A stretch of DNA of 64,000 bases, from the NCBI GenBank assembly GCA_965655625.1, contig CBFHHA010000001.1, forward strand, positions 62,001 through 126,000, written 5' to 3'. The notes beneath the pieces were generated by a model. It was not told the origin of the DNA and did not search any database. It was given only the letters and a program-made list of their open reading frames with translations. The translations under genes and the position numbers were made by a program. Below, in pieces: positions 43,352 to 52,252 of the stretch. Each line of letters opens with the position of its first letter. The first letter of the stretch is position 1. The stretch is from CAJJDF01 sp965655625 (GTDB taxonomy: Bacteria > Bacteroidota > Bacteroidia > Flavobacteriales_D > CAJJDF01).

Positions 43352-43476
43352 GAGTTGGGCTTCGATACTTTTGCTATCGCAAAAACTCAGCCCGCAGATT
43401 GTGCTGAACCCGAACCCTAAGAAATTTTCAGTTGAGAATTGTCTCGTATGGGTGACTTTAACCGACAAGCCAAATT
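43352..43476. repeat. GAGTTGGGCTTCGAT repeat, copy 2
   Basis: The same ends as copy 1 at 40109-40230: GAGTTGGGCTTCGATACTTT and GTGACTTTAACCGACAAGCC + AAATT, with the hairpin TTTTGC-TATC-GCAAAA. The middle (GAACCCTAAGAAATTTTCAG) has diverged. Again it lies directly inside a GTCATTCC left end. Confidence 0.8.
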
Positions 43477-43508
43477 ATTTTTTAGCACTCAGAAGCCAGT
43501 TTTTCTGT

Positions 43509-43865
43509 CTAAACCAAAGGATAAAAAGCATCCTCAATGTGATTGATTTTATTACCAAAAAGAGTAATGGCAATGATATCAAATCGAATATCTAGCTCAA
43601 TGTTGTTTTCCTGAATATAAAAATTAGCCCCTTTGGTAATTTGTTTCTGTTTGGATTTGGTAACCGATAATTCGGGCTCTTGAAAAAACGCATTAGTTCG
43701 TGTTTTTACCTCTATAAAAACAATTATGTTATCTTTCTGAGCTATGATGTCAATCTCCGATTTTTTGTACCTAAAATTACGCGCTATGATTCGATAACCG
43801 TTTTTAACCAAAAACAAAGCAGCCAATGCTTCCCCTTCCTTCCCTATGTCGTTGTGTTGAGCCAT
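43509..43865 (-). CDS. YraN/UPF0102-family nuclease-fold protein
   Basis: A 118-residue protein. It has the restriction-endonuclease-like fold of the family: KEGEALAALFLVKNGYRIIARNFRYKKSEIDIIAQKDNIIVFIEVKTR, read in pieces as G-E-x-x-A, S-E-I-D-I-I and F-I-E-V-K-T-R, i.e. the D...E-x-K active-site pattern. Family members are often linked to DNA uptake or repair but remain poorly defined. It is leftward, after the aminopeptidase gene and separated from it by a terminator. Confidence 0.88.
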   Translation of the reverse strand: MAQHNDIGKEGEALAALFLVKNGYRIIARNFRYKKSEIDIIAQKDNIIVFIEVKTRTNAFFQEPELSVTKSKQKQITKGANFYIQENNIELDIRFDIIAITLFGNKINHIEDAFYPLV

Positions 43866-43925
43866 GTTTTTTTAGGATATAGAGAATAGAACAAAGAAAG
43901 GAGATATGCTTTTTTTAAAGTTAAC

Positions 43926-43963
43926 AAAAAAAGGGAAAATCAATATTCAACTTTCCCTTTTTT
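43926..43963. terminator. Bidirectional terminator
   Basis: AAAAAAGGGAAA (43927-43938) pairs with TTTCCCTTTTTT (43952-43963) around a 13-base loop. It has A- and T-runs on both sides. In the leftward direction it ends the aminopeptidase transcript. Confidence 0.88.
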
Positions 43964-44020
43964 GGTTTATTCATAGTAATATCAGAGCTCCTTTTCTTAT
44001 CTCTTTTTTCTATTATCTAA

Positions 44021-45313
44021 TTAAGAGTTCATCAAGTCCTCAATATCTTCTGCTTCCAAGGGAATGTTTTTCATCAAATTCAATGGAGCTCCAGATTTTT
44101 GAATGATATAATCGTCTTCCAATCTTATTCCAAGATTCTCTTCTGGAATGTAGATTCCTGGCTCAATAGTAAATGCATTTCCTGCCTGAATTGGTTCGTG
44201 CCATAATCCCACATCATGCGTATCCAATCCTATAAAGTGAGAAGTTCCGTGCATGAAATACTTTTTGTAAGCAGGCCAATCTGGGTTTTGATTTTTAATG
44301 TCAGTTTGGTCAATTAGCTTTAGTTTAAGTAATTGCTCTTCCATTAATTTACCAACTTCTGCGTGGTATTCGTGTAAATTTACGCCTGGAGTTAAGATTT
44401 TTTCACACTCTTTTTTCACGTGAAGAACAGAGTTGTAAACCGCTTTTTGCCTTTCGGTAAATTTTCCATTTACAGGTACAGCTCGTGTCATGTCACTTGC
44501 GTAATTGGCGTATTCTGCACCAAAATCCATCAAGATTACCTCTCCATTTTTGCACTCGGCATTGTTTTCAATGTAATGCAACACACAGGCATTATATCCA
44601 GATCCAATAATTGGAGTGTAGGCAAACCCTTTGGAACGGTTATTCAAAAACTCATGCATCAATTCTGCCTCAATATTATATTCCATTACGCCAGGTTTGA
44701 TAAAAGGAAGAACCCTTCTGAATCCTTTTTCGGTAATGTTGCAGGCTTCTTGCATCAAATCAATTTCTATTTGGTGCTTGACAGAACGAACTCTGTGCAT
44801 AATTGGAGCCGACTGCAAAAAAGTAAAAGTTGGGTATTCATTTTTAATCCATTCAATAAAACGGTCTTCACGCGTTTGCATTTCTGTGTTTGCGCGTGTA
44901 TGCATATTTTGATTGAGGTAAATGTTTTCGGCCTCCGAGACTAACATTTTCAATATTTTATTGAAATCTGGTAGCCAATAAACCGTCCTGATTCCCGAGG
45001 TTTCAAAAGCCGTTTCTTTGGTCAGCTTTTCTCCTTCCCAAATTTTTATGGTTTCAGAAGTTTCTTTCAAAAACAAGATTTCTCTATGTTTTTCTTGGTG
45101 TGCATCCGGAAACAAAACCAAAATGCTTTCTTCTTGATCTACTCCTGAAAGAGCCAAAATATCTCTGTGCTGAACAAAAGGAACCGTACTGTCTGCCGAA
45201 GTAGAAAAAATATCGTTGCTATTAAAAATAGCAATCGAATTTGGCTTCATTTGTTTGGTGAATTCACTTCTCTGGTGAATGTATAAATCTTTGTTAATCC
45301 TGTGGTATTTCAT
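44021..45313 (-). CDS. pepP: Xaa-Pro aminopeptidase (M24B)
   Basis: I start at ATG 45313 (MKYHRINKDLYIHQRSEF), the usual family start; GTG 45337 would add 8 codons. The 430-residue enzyme removes N-terminal residues before proline. The N-terminal creatinase-like domain has QHRDILALSGVDQEES. The pita-bread catalytic domain has the dinuclear metal ligands: Asp in LMDFGAEYANYASDMTR (both Asp), His in HGTSHFIGLDTHDVG, Glu in FTIEPGIYIP and Glu in GIRLEDDYI. The length equals E. coli PepP. Cytosolic; monocistronic. Confidence 0.93.
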   Translation of the reverse strand: MKYHRINKDLYIHQRSEFTKQMKPNSIAIFNSNDIFSTSADSTVPFVQHRDILALSGVDQEESILVLFPDAHQEKHREILFLKETSETIKIWEGEKLTKETAFETSGIRTVYWLPDFNKILKMLVSEAENIYLNQNMHTRANTEMQTREDRFIEWIKNEYPTFTFLQSAPIMHRVRSVKHQIEIDLMQEACNITEKGFRRVLPFIKPGVMEYNIEAELMHEFLNNRSKGFAYTPIIGSGYNACVLHYIENNAECKNGEVILMDFGAEYANYASDMTRAVPVNGKFTERQKAVYNSVLHVKKECEKILTPGVNLHEYHAEVGKLMEEQLLKLKLIDQTDIKNQNPDWPAYKKYFMHGTSHFIGLDTHDVGLWHEPIQAGNAFTIEPGIYIPEENLGIRLEDDYIIQKSGAPLNLMKNIPLEAEDIEDLMNS

Positions 45314-45435
45314 AGTCTGGTTATTCTTTTTCGTCACAAAATGTTACGTTGAATAAAGGTAAGAAATTTGCAACTTCTGTGCTAATTCGAAGTAGTTCTA
45401 ATGTTTGTTGTATTTTAGTGTTTCAAATACTTAGT

Positions 45436-47616
45436 ATGAAAACAATTCTTGCCCTTATCTTAACGAGTCTTACTTGTTTGTCGTTTTCTCAAATTAGAGT
45501 AAATAGCGAATCTCAAGAACAAATAAGTCGTCTTATTTCTCAGTCAAAAATCCATTCTACTTATGAATTGAAATCAAAGAATCCATTGCTTCCAATTTAC
45601 GAGGTAAACGGAGAGATGTGCCTTTCTACTTTGGCAAAAGTTACGCGTAATTTTACGGCAAGCGATTTAAATGACAAAGCATTTGTCGGAAGCCGAGTAG
45701 GAGATGTAATTACCTTAAAAATACCGTTAAAAAACCTAAGTGAAATAGAGATTTTCACTAATCTAATACAGCTAAATGTTGCAGAAAGAATCCTTCCTCA
45801 CAATCATAAAATGACTGCCGATACCCGAGTAGATAGTGTCTGGGAAGGTTTTGGTTTTGCTCAAAGTTACACTGGAAAGAATGTGTTGATTGGAATTACC
45901 GATTGGGGATTTGATTACGACCATCCCATGTTTATGGATACGACTCTTACGACTTCAAGAATAAGAGCCGCCTGGGATCATTTTAAGCATCAAGGAAACC
46001 AACCTGCAGGATTTGGCTATGGAGTAGAATATGTAACTCCTACAGAACTAGACGATGCCAATTCTGATACGGCAGGTGATTATTATGATTATGCAACTCA
46101 TGGAAATCACGTAGCTGGAATTGCTGGAGGAAGTGGCGGAGGAACAATTCATAGAGGCGTAGCTTTTGAATCTGAGTATTTGTTCAACTCTATTCAATTA
46201 GATGCCGGTGCGGCAATTGATGCATTTGTATGGATGAAAAACATAGCCGACAACGATTGGAAACGACTCGTCATAAACATGAGCTGGGGACTGTATTACA
46301 TGGGAACCATGGATGGAACTTCTTTGGTGAGTCAAGCGATAGATTCTTTGAGTGCTCAGGGTGTTACTTTTGTAACTTCTGGAGGCAATAACGGAGATGC
46401 CGATTTTCATATTAAAAAAGTTTTTTCTAACGATAGTATCAGATCGAGAATAGGTTTTTATCCTTATTCGGCACATCAGTCCATGTGGGGTCAATGTATT
46501 TCTATGTGGGGAGAACCTTCAAATCCTTTCAACTCGAGATTGGAAGTTTACAATTCATCCAATCAGTTAGTTGCGAATTCAAGGTATTATAACACCAATT
46601 CAGATAATGGCTATCACAACAACTACTTGGTTATTGGTTTAGATACGGTTTTTTACAATTACTCGATTGATTCTGCTCATCCAAACAACAATCGACCTCA
46701 TCAGCGAATGAGAGTTAAAAATACCAACACAAGTTTGCGAGTTGTGTTACATTCTTATGCGGCCACTGGAACAGTTCATTATTGGAACGTAGTTGAGCTA
46801 AGTAACGGAGTAGGAAACTGGGGCTTGGATTTTTATTCCTTTGGAAACGATGGGGTTGCTGGAGATAATTTATACGGATTAGGCGAACCGGCCTGCACCA
46901 AAAGTGCAATTACCGTTGCTGCTCATCAATCTCAAAACATAGCAATTACGGGTCAAGTTTTTCCCGGTAATATTGCTAGCTTTTCCAGCAGAGGTCCAAC
47001 TTATGACGAGCGAATGAAGCCCGATGTGTCTGCACCAGGAATGAATGTTATTTCCTCGATTAATTCATATACAACAGGCAGTTATACGACAGCTTCAAGT
47101 ACTACTTTCAATGGAAGAACCTATGATTTTGCGGCTTTTTCGGGAACATCGATGAGTTCGCCAGCTACAGCTGGAGTAGTTGCTTTAATTTTGGAAGCAA
47201 GCCCTACTATTGAGCCAAGACAAATAAAAGATATATTGATAGCTACAGCCAGAGAGGATGCGAGAACAGGAACAATTCCGGCTACCGGTAGCCCAGTTTG
47301 GGGACATGGAAAAGTAACCGCAACAGCTGCTTTGCAAATGGCAGAAAATGTAGTCTCTGTCGAAGAAAATGAATTTTCGGGAACGAAAGCCATCGTTTTC
47401 CCCAACCCAACCAACGGAACTTTTATTCTCGATTTAGGCGAACAAACTCAACTAAACCGCATCTTCCTCACCGATATAAACGGAAGATTAATCAAAGAAA
47501 TCACCCCACAAAATGTTTCACAATACGAGATAAGCTTTGAAGGAAGTGCAGGAGTTTATTTGTTGAATGTGGTGGGAAAGATCGAAAGTAGGACCCTTAA
47601 AATTCTACGTGAATAA
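45436..47616 (+). CDS. Subtilisin-like serine protease with T9SS sorting domain
   Basis: The start at ATG 45436 gives a signal peptide (MKTILALILTSLTCLSFS); the frame is open 29 codons upstream without leader character. The 726-residue S8 protease has a propeptide-like region to about residue 130. The triad is Asp in GITDWGFDYDHPMF, His in HGNHVAGIAGGS, and Ser in FSGTSMSSPATAGVVAL, with the oxyanion Asn in SGGNNGDADF. A C-terminal T9SS domain has VFPNPTNGTFILDLG ... LTDINGRLIKEI ... GVYLLNVVGK. It is secreted to degrade external protein. It ends at 47616, directly abutting the convergent dnaE2-like gene. Confidence 0.93.
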   Translation: MKTILALILTSLTCLSFSQIRVNSESQEQISRLISQSKIHSTYELKSKNPLLPIYEVNGEMCLSTLAKVTRNFTASDLNDKAFVGSRVGDVITLKIPLKNLSEIEIFTNLIQLNVAERILPHNHKMTADTRVDSVWEGFGFAQSYTGKNVLIGITDWGFDYDHPMFMDTTLTTSRIRAAWDHFKHQGNQPAGFGYGVEYVTPTELDDANSDTAGDYYDYATHGNHVAGIAGGSGGGTIHRGVAFESEYLFNSIQLDAGAAIDAFVWMKNIADNDWKRLVINMSWGLYYMGTMDGTSLVSQAIDSLSAQGVTFVTSGGNNGDADFHIKKVFSNDSIRSRIGFYPYSAHQSMWGQCISMWGEPSNPFNSRLEVYNSSNQLVANSRYYNTNSDNGYHNNYLVIGLDTVFYNYSIDSAHPNNNRPHQRMRVKNTNTSLRVVLHSYAATGTVHYWNVVELSNGVGNWGLDFYSFGNDGVAGDNLYGLGEPACTKSAITVAAHQSQNIAITGQVFPGNIASFSSRGPTYDERMKPDVSAPGMNVISSINSYTTGSYTTASSTTFNGRTYDFAAFSGTSMSSPATAGVVALILEASPTIEPRQIKDILIATAREDARTGTIPATGSPVWGHGKVTATAALQMAENVVSVEENEFSGTKAIVFPNPTNGTFILDLGEQTQLNRIFLTDINGRLIKEITPQNVSQYEISFEGSAGVYLLNVVGKIESRTLKILRE

Positions 47617-50583
47617 TTACTCTGCATACCTCGGATCTACCACCCAATCCATTTTTTTCATGCGGTGAACTTCTAGAGTTAAGAAGTCAAACTCTTCGGT
47701 AACTTTTCCGTAGAGTTTGTAAACCCCTTTACCTCTAAACAAATATTTTTCTACCGTGTTGGGAAAATGAACCGTGTCTATAAATTCTCCATCTTTATCT
47801 AAAAAAGTTCCAAACTGCATTCGTTTTTTATTCACTGTTTTGGTGCTTTTTACCGTTACTAAATAGCCGTACATTTCTATTTTTCGGTTGATGTGGTATT
47901 TCATTTCCATGGCTTTTACTCCTTCTTTCTGCTCCTCTTTCATTAGGTCAAACGGATTGCCAAGTGTAAACCCAAACAACTCCAATTGGTCAAAAGCTAC
48001 TTCTTCTTTATCAAAATTCAACGAAGGAATTTCAAAGCCTTTCCCATGATTAAATTCAAAAAGTTTAGGCTGTTCTTTTACTACCAATTCGGGCGAATAA
48101 GTGAGCTTTAATTTCCACAGCAAGCTTCGTTTATTGTTGTCAAAGTCATTGAAACAGCCAGCTCGCACAAGCAATTCTGCTTGGGAAACGCTCACAGCGG
48201 TTCGCTCCATAAAACCGGCCAAACCATCAAACAAGCCTGCTTTTCTACTCTCCAAAATTTCGGTAATGGCACTCTGCGAAAGTTCATGAATCGTATCCAA
48301 TCCCAAATACACATTTTTGCCTTTCAGCACGCTTTCGCCACGGCTGTAATTGATGTGCGGAGGATGAACAGTTCCTCCCAGCATTTTTATCTCGTGGAGG
48401 TAAGTTTCTTTTCGGTAAAATCCTCCGCCATTATTAATTACCGCCACCATGTATTCGAGCGGAAAATACGTTTTGAGGAACAAACTCTGGTAACTTTCTA
48501 CCGCATAACTGGCCGAGTGCCCTTTGGCAAAAGCATAACCCGCAAAACTTTCCGTTTGTCGCCAAATTTCAAACGTAACCTTGTCTTCATAACCTTTCTC
48601 TCGGCAATTGTCAATGAATTTTTGTTTCACTGCTTCAAACTCGTTTCGAGAACGGAATTTTCCACTCATTCCTCTTCGCAATACATCGGCTTCGCCCAGG
48701 GATAATCCCGCAAAAAGGTGAGCTACTTTTATCACATCTTCCTGATATACCATCACTCCGTAAGTTTCGGGCATAATCTGCAACATAATTGGATGAGCTT
48801 CTTTTTCTATTCGCTCGGGATAGCGATGCCGTAAAATGTACTCGCGCATCATTCCACTTTGCGAAACCCCAGGACGAATAATGGAGCTGGCAGCTACCAA
48901 CCCCAAATACGTGTCAACTCGTAATTTTTTGAGTAGCATCCGCATGGCTGGTGATTCTACATAAAAACATCCCAAGCATTTGGCTTCGGCCACCAAGGCA
49001 TTAATCTTAGGGTCTTTTTTAAAGGTTTTTACATCATGGATATCAAAATCTGCTTTTTCGGGTTGGTTTTCTTGAATGATTTGCACCGCCTCTTTTATTT
49101 TTGCCAATCCACGTTGACCCAAAATATCAAATTTGTACAATCCCACATCTTCGGCAATTACCATATCAAATTGCACGGTAGGAAACCCTTTGGGCGGAAG
49201 ATTAGTTGCCGAAAAAGAATGAAGAGGCGAGTTAGAGATTAAAATTCCTCCAGCGTGAATTCCCAAATGATTGGGAAATCCCTGAATGAGACTGCCGTAT
49301 TTCAATACCAAAAGAGCCAGTTCATCCAGCCTATTTGCCAAGAATTTTCCGCTGCTTAGTTTGTCAATTTCTTCTTTGGGTAGGCCAAAAACTTTACCCA
49401 ATTCTCTCACCGTTCCTCGGTATTGAAAACAATTGTAAGTAGCCAGCAACGACACGTGATTGAACCGTTCAAAAATATAACGGGTCACATCTTGCCGGTC
49501 TCGCCAAGAGAAATCAATGTCAAAATCGGGCGGATTTTTTCGGTAGAGGTTAATAAACCGTTCAAAATATAAATCGAGTTCAATGGGGTCTACATCCGTA
49601 ATTCCTAGTAAATATGCCACAATGCTGTTGGCTCCACTTCCTCGCCCAATATGAAAATAGCCTTTTCGTTTGGCGTAGTTTACAATGTCCCAATTGATCA
49701 AAAAATAAGAAACGTAGTCTTGTTTGATAATTAAATCGAGTTCTTTCTCTATTCGTTCTTTTATTTGGGTAGTCACTTCATTTCCATAGCGATAGGGCAA
49801 TCCGTCTTCCGTTAATTTACGCAAAAGAGCAATGTCTTCCTCTCGGCTTTTGGTGTACACACTTTGGTTTTGGGGCTTGCGGTTTTCACTAAAATCAAAA
49901 TGAACGGAACAGCTATCCAGAATATGTTGGGTGTTCTGTATCAAAAGAGGAAACTCCGAAAATACAGAAGTCAACTCATCCTTTGGAAGCATTTTTTCTT
50001 CGGGATGTGCTTCTTCGGTTTTGGGTAATTTGCTCAGTAGACTGTTATTATCAATAGCTCGCAACAATCTGTGGGCATTAAAATCTCGTTTGTTTCTAAA
50101 AGTAACTGTTTGCAAAATCACCAGTTTTTCTTGATGTTTCAGCCACCACGACATCCTGAGCTGTGGAATTTCGCGAACCGCAATACCAATGTATTCGTGA
50201 GGAAGTAGAGACTCCACGGAGATTTCATTTGCCACCCGAAAAGGATATACCACGAATACATTTTTAAATTTAGGCGCACGCTTAGGAATTTCTTTCTTTT
50301 GATGAAGAAAATGTGATAAATATGAGTTCATTTCTTGAAATCCTTCATTATTCTTGGCAATTCCCACAAAACAAGGGTCGTTTCCGTTTCTAAAATCAAT
50401 TCCCACAATTGGTTTTATCCCGTATTCAGACGAAAGTCTAATAAAATTTAGGCACCCCGAAGTGTTATTGATATCGGCAAGCACCAGCGAGTTTAGTCCA
50501 CGCTCTTGTGCTATTTCTAGCAATGTTTTTTCTGAAAAAGTTCCGTAGCGTAAGCTGTAATAGGTGTGGCAGTTGAGGTACAT
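47617..50583 (-). CDS. dnaE2: DnaE2-like error-prone DNA polymerase III alpha subunit
   Basis: A 988-residue C-family polymerase, about 150-180 residues shorter than replicative DnaE. Domains: PHP (1-200, NCHTYYSLRYGTFSEKTL, SLVLADINNTSG, where the usual second-motif His reads Ile, so exonuclease activity is doubtful); palm with FHIGRGSGANSIVAYLLGIT, PDFDIDFSWRDR (two catalytic Asp); fingers with GLYKFDILGQRGLAKI, FYVESPAMRMLLKKL, MVYQEDVIKVAHLFAGLS, RRGMSGK, FAKGHSASYAVESYQS; then HhH and a C-terminal OB fold. Short DnaE of this type acts in translesion synthesis with a Y-family partner, and here a Y-family gene is 209 bases upstream on the same strand. A replicative dnaE is expected elsewhere. 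Confidence 0.88.
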   Translation of the reverse strand: MYLNCHTYYSLRYGTFSEKTLLEIAQERGLNSLVLADINNTSGCLNFIRLSSEYGIKPIVGIDFRNGNDPCFVGIAKNNEGFQEMNSYLSHFLHQKKEIPKRAPKFKNVFVVYPFRVANEISVESLLPHEYIGIAVREIPQLRMSWWLKHQEKLVILQTVTFRNKRDFNAHRLLRAIDNNSLLSKLPKTEEAHPEEKMLPKDELTSVFSEFPLLIQNTQHILDSCSVHFDFSENRKPQNQSVYTKSREEDIALLRKLTEDGLPYRYGNEVTTQIKERIEKELDLIIKQDYVSYFLINWDIVNYAKRKGYFHIGRGSGANSIVAYLLGITDVDPIELDLYFERFINLYRKNPPDFDIDFSWRDRQDVTRYIFERFNHVSLLATYNCFQYRGTVRELGKVFGLPKEEIDKLSSGKFLANRLDELALLVLKYGSLIQGFPNHLGIHAGGILISNSPLHSFSATNLPPKGFPTVQFDMVIAEDVGLYKFDILGQRGLAKIKEAVQIIQENQPEKADFDIHDVKTFKKDPKINALVAEAKCLGCFYVESPAMRMLLKKLRVDTYLGLVAASSIIRPGVSQSGMMREYILRHRYPERIEKEAHPIMLQIMPETYGVMVYQEDVIKVAHLFAGLSLGEADVLRRGMSGKFRSRNEFEAVKQKFIDNCREKGYEDKVTFEIWRQTESFAGYAFAKGHSASYAVESYQSLFLKTYFPLEYMVAVINNGGGFYRKETYLHEIKMLGGTVHPPHINYSRGESVLKGKNVYLGLDTIHELSQSAITEILESRKAGLFDGLAGFMERTAVSVSQAELLVRAGCFNDFDNNKRSLLWKLKLTYSPELVVKEQPKLFEFNHGKGFEIPSLNFDKEEVAFDQLELFGFTLGNPFDLMKEEQKEGVKAMEMKYHINRKIEMYGYLVTVKSTKTVNKKRMQFGTFLDKDGEFIDTVHFPNTVEKYLFRGKGVYKLYGKVTEEFDFLTLEVHRMKKMDWVVDPRYAE

Positions 50584-50598
50584 TTTTTTGGTTTTAAA

Positions 50599-50654
50599 GT
50601 TGGGCTTCGATTCTCTCTTCCGATAAAAATCGGAATCGAACTCAGTCCGCAGAT
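50599..50654. repeat. GAGTTGGGCTTCGAT-type repeat, half copy
   Basis: AGTTGGGCTTCGATTCTCTC is followed by the hairpin TTCCGAT-AAAA-ATCGGAA and ACTCAGTCCGCAGATT. It matches the left half of the repeats at 40109 and 43352 with a different central hairpin. It lies in the 209-base spacer between the two polymerase genes. Confidence 0.65.
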
Positions 50655-50792
50655 TATCATTTATGCGAGTTGATGTGTTGTTTTTAGAGATTTTTCTCCA
50701 AAGAATCTTTTTATCATTCCTCTATTCTCTGTTCTCTGTTTTCTTTCCTCTCTAAAACGAGAATCATAATTCATCTATCGTAAGTCACACCC

Positions 50793-52010
50793 TTAACTTC
50801 TCCTGTGCGCTAGCAATTCGGGAGGTTCGCCATTGAAAGGATTATGGAAGCGGCCAATGGTTTTGGCGTTCATTGCTACCGCTCTCATAACACTTCTTTC
50901 TCCATACTTGGACCGAATGTTGTCCATAGCTTTATAAAGGTTGATTTGTTTTTCCGAATCATCAAAAAGATTTATTTGGTAACTCCCCGAAACCAATCCG
51001 CTATATCGTATTCCTATCAATCTCACCAATAATCTTCGTCCATAAAGCTGTTTGAAAATTTCTTGTACCTTGGGAATCAAAATATGATCTGCTGAGGTAT
51101 AAGGAATTTTTACTTGCTTGGTGTAAGTATTAAAGTCCGAATACCTGATTTTTACTGTAATTACAGAGGCCACTTTTCCACCTCTGCGCAATTGAAAGGC
51201 TAAATTTTCTGCCATTGCCGACAGAATCCCTGTTAATCTTTCCGTATCAATCGTATCTTTTTGGAATGTCCGTTCGGTAGAGATAGACTTACGTTCTGTA
51301 AAGGGTACGATAAGAGAATTGTCAATTCCATTTGCTTTTTTCCAGATGCTTTCGCCATTTTTTCCAAAAACCGAGCGCATCATATCGATTTGCATTTCCT
51401 GAATTGTGATGATTTTTTTAACCCCAAGATTTCTAAGGGATTGATAGGTTTTGTTTCCTACCATTGGTATTTTTTTTACAGAAAGTGGAGCTAAAAAAGA
51501 TTTTTCATTTCCAGAGTCGATTCGTATTTGGTTGTTTGGTTTTGCTTCGCCTGTAGCCACCTTGCTCACCGTTTTGTTTACGGATAATCCAAACGAAATG
51601 GGCAATCCGGTTTCTTTGGTAATGAGCTGGCGGAGTTCGCTCGCGTGTTGGTAACAACCGTAAAACTTATCCATTCCCGAGAGATCGGCAAAAAACTCAT
51701 CGATACTTGTTTTTTCGAGGACAGGAACTCGTTCCTTCACAATGTCAGTTACCAGTTTGGAGTACTTGGTGTAAGTGGCTGTATTGCCTCTAATTATTGC
51801 CGCTTCGGGACACAGCGCCTTTGCCATACGCATGGGCATTCCGGAGTGTACACCAAATTTACGCGCCTCATAACTGCATGATGCTACCACACCACGATCG
51901 CTCGTTCCACCCAGAAGCACAGGAATATCATTGAGCCTGCTATCTAGCAACCTTTCCACCGACACATAAAACGTGTCTAAATCCATATGTAATATTGAGC
52001 GTTTGTTCAT
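50793..52010 (-). CDS. dinB: Y-family DNA polymerase (Pol IV type)
   Basis: A 405-residue translesion polymerase. The catalytic residues are all present: HMDLDTFYVSVERLL (Asp), VVASCSYEARKFGVHSGMPM, and KTSIDEFFADLSG (Asp-Glu). Then fingers/thumb with PISFGLSVNKTVSKVATGEAKP, helix-hairpin-helix KKIPMVGNKTYQSLRNLG, and little finger RKSISTERTFQ. A clamp-binding motif QINLF starts at Gln345. Unlike ImuB it is not catalytically dead. It sits between the dnaE2-like gene and the divergent S24 regulator, so the three form a damage-response cluster. Confidence 0.92.
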   Translation of the reverse strand: MNKRSILHMDLDTFYVSVERLLDSRLNDIPVLLGGTSDRGVVASCSYEARKFGVHSGMPMRMAKALCPEAAIIRGNTATYTKYSKLVTDIVKERVPVLEKTSIDEFFADLSGMDKFYGCYQHASELRQLITKETGLPISFGLSVNKTVSKVATGEAKPNNQIRIDSGNEKSFLAPLSVKKIPMVGNKTYQSLRNLGVKKIITIQEMQIDMMRSVFGKNGESIWKKANGIDNSLIVPFTERKSISTERTFQKDTIDTERLTGILSAMAENLAFQLRRGGKVASVITVKIRYSDFNTYTKQVKIPYTSADHILIPKVQEIFKQLYGRRLLVRLIGIRYSGLVSGSYQINLFDDSEKQINLYKAMDNIRSKYGERSVMRAVAMNAKTIGRFHNPFNGEPPELLAHRRS

Positions 52011-52206
52011 TTTATTTTACGTCTCCAGCCTTTGTCTGAGCGAAAGGAGTAACTATTCATTTCATCGTTTTGTTTTCGATACAATCCCGATAAAAAATCG
52101 GGATCACTCGAACCGACACTAGATTTCAGTTACATCCATAACTTTGTTTCTTTTTAGAGAATCCTTCTTTCATCTCTCTCTTTTCTTTTTTTCAAAATAA
52201 CGAATA

Positions 52207-52252
52207 ATTATATCAAAAAGTTTAACTACATTTGATACAAATTATATCAAAA
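52207..52252. promoter_or_regulatory. Operator/promoter of the S24 repressor gene
   Basis: A 7-bp inverted repeat TTTGATA (52231-52237) / TATCAAA (52245-52251) ends at the ATG (52252) and overlaps a TACATTTG -7 box (52227-52234). The 12-mer ATTATATCAAAA occurs exactly twice, at 52207-52218 and 52241-52252. Three half-sites in 46 bases over the start site fit autorepression by the encoded HTH protein. The same region is the upstream side of the divergent dinB gene, about 200 bases away. Confidence 0.7.

Larger units (their letters stand above)
43079..43508. other. Gene-free spacer made of repeats
   Basis: The 430 bases between valS and yraN hold no convincing gene. They are occupied by the GC-rich hairpin repeat (to 43176), a left end of the palindrome-ended family (43294-43320) and the second GAGTTGGG repeat (43352-43476). 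Short stretches such as GACGCTTGTCAGTCTGAGCG near 43240 look like debris of further repeats. Confidence 0.7.

Noticed and set aside
50684..52195. Polypyrimidine runs (CTCTATTCTCTGTTCTCTG and CATCTCTCTCTTTTC) before both polymerase genes
   Set aside because: They look alike, but they are low-complexity and similar tracts occur near 37610 and 43990; no defined repeat borders.
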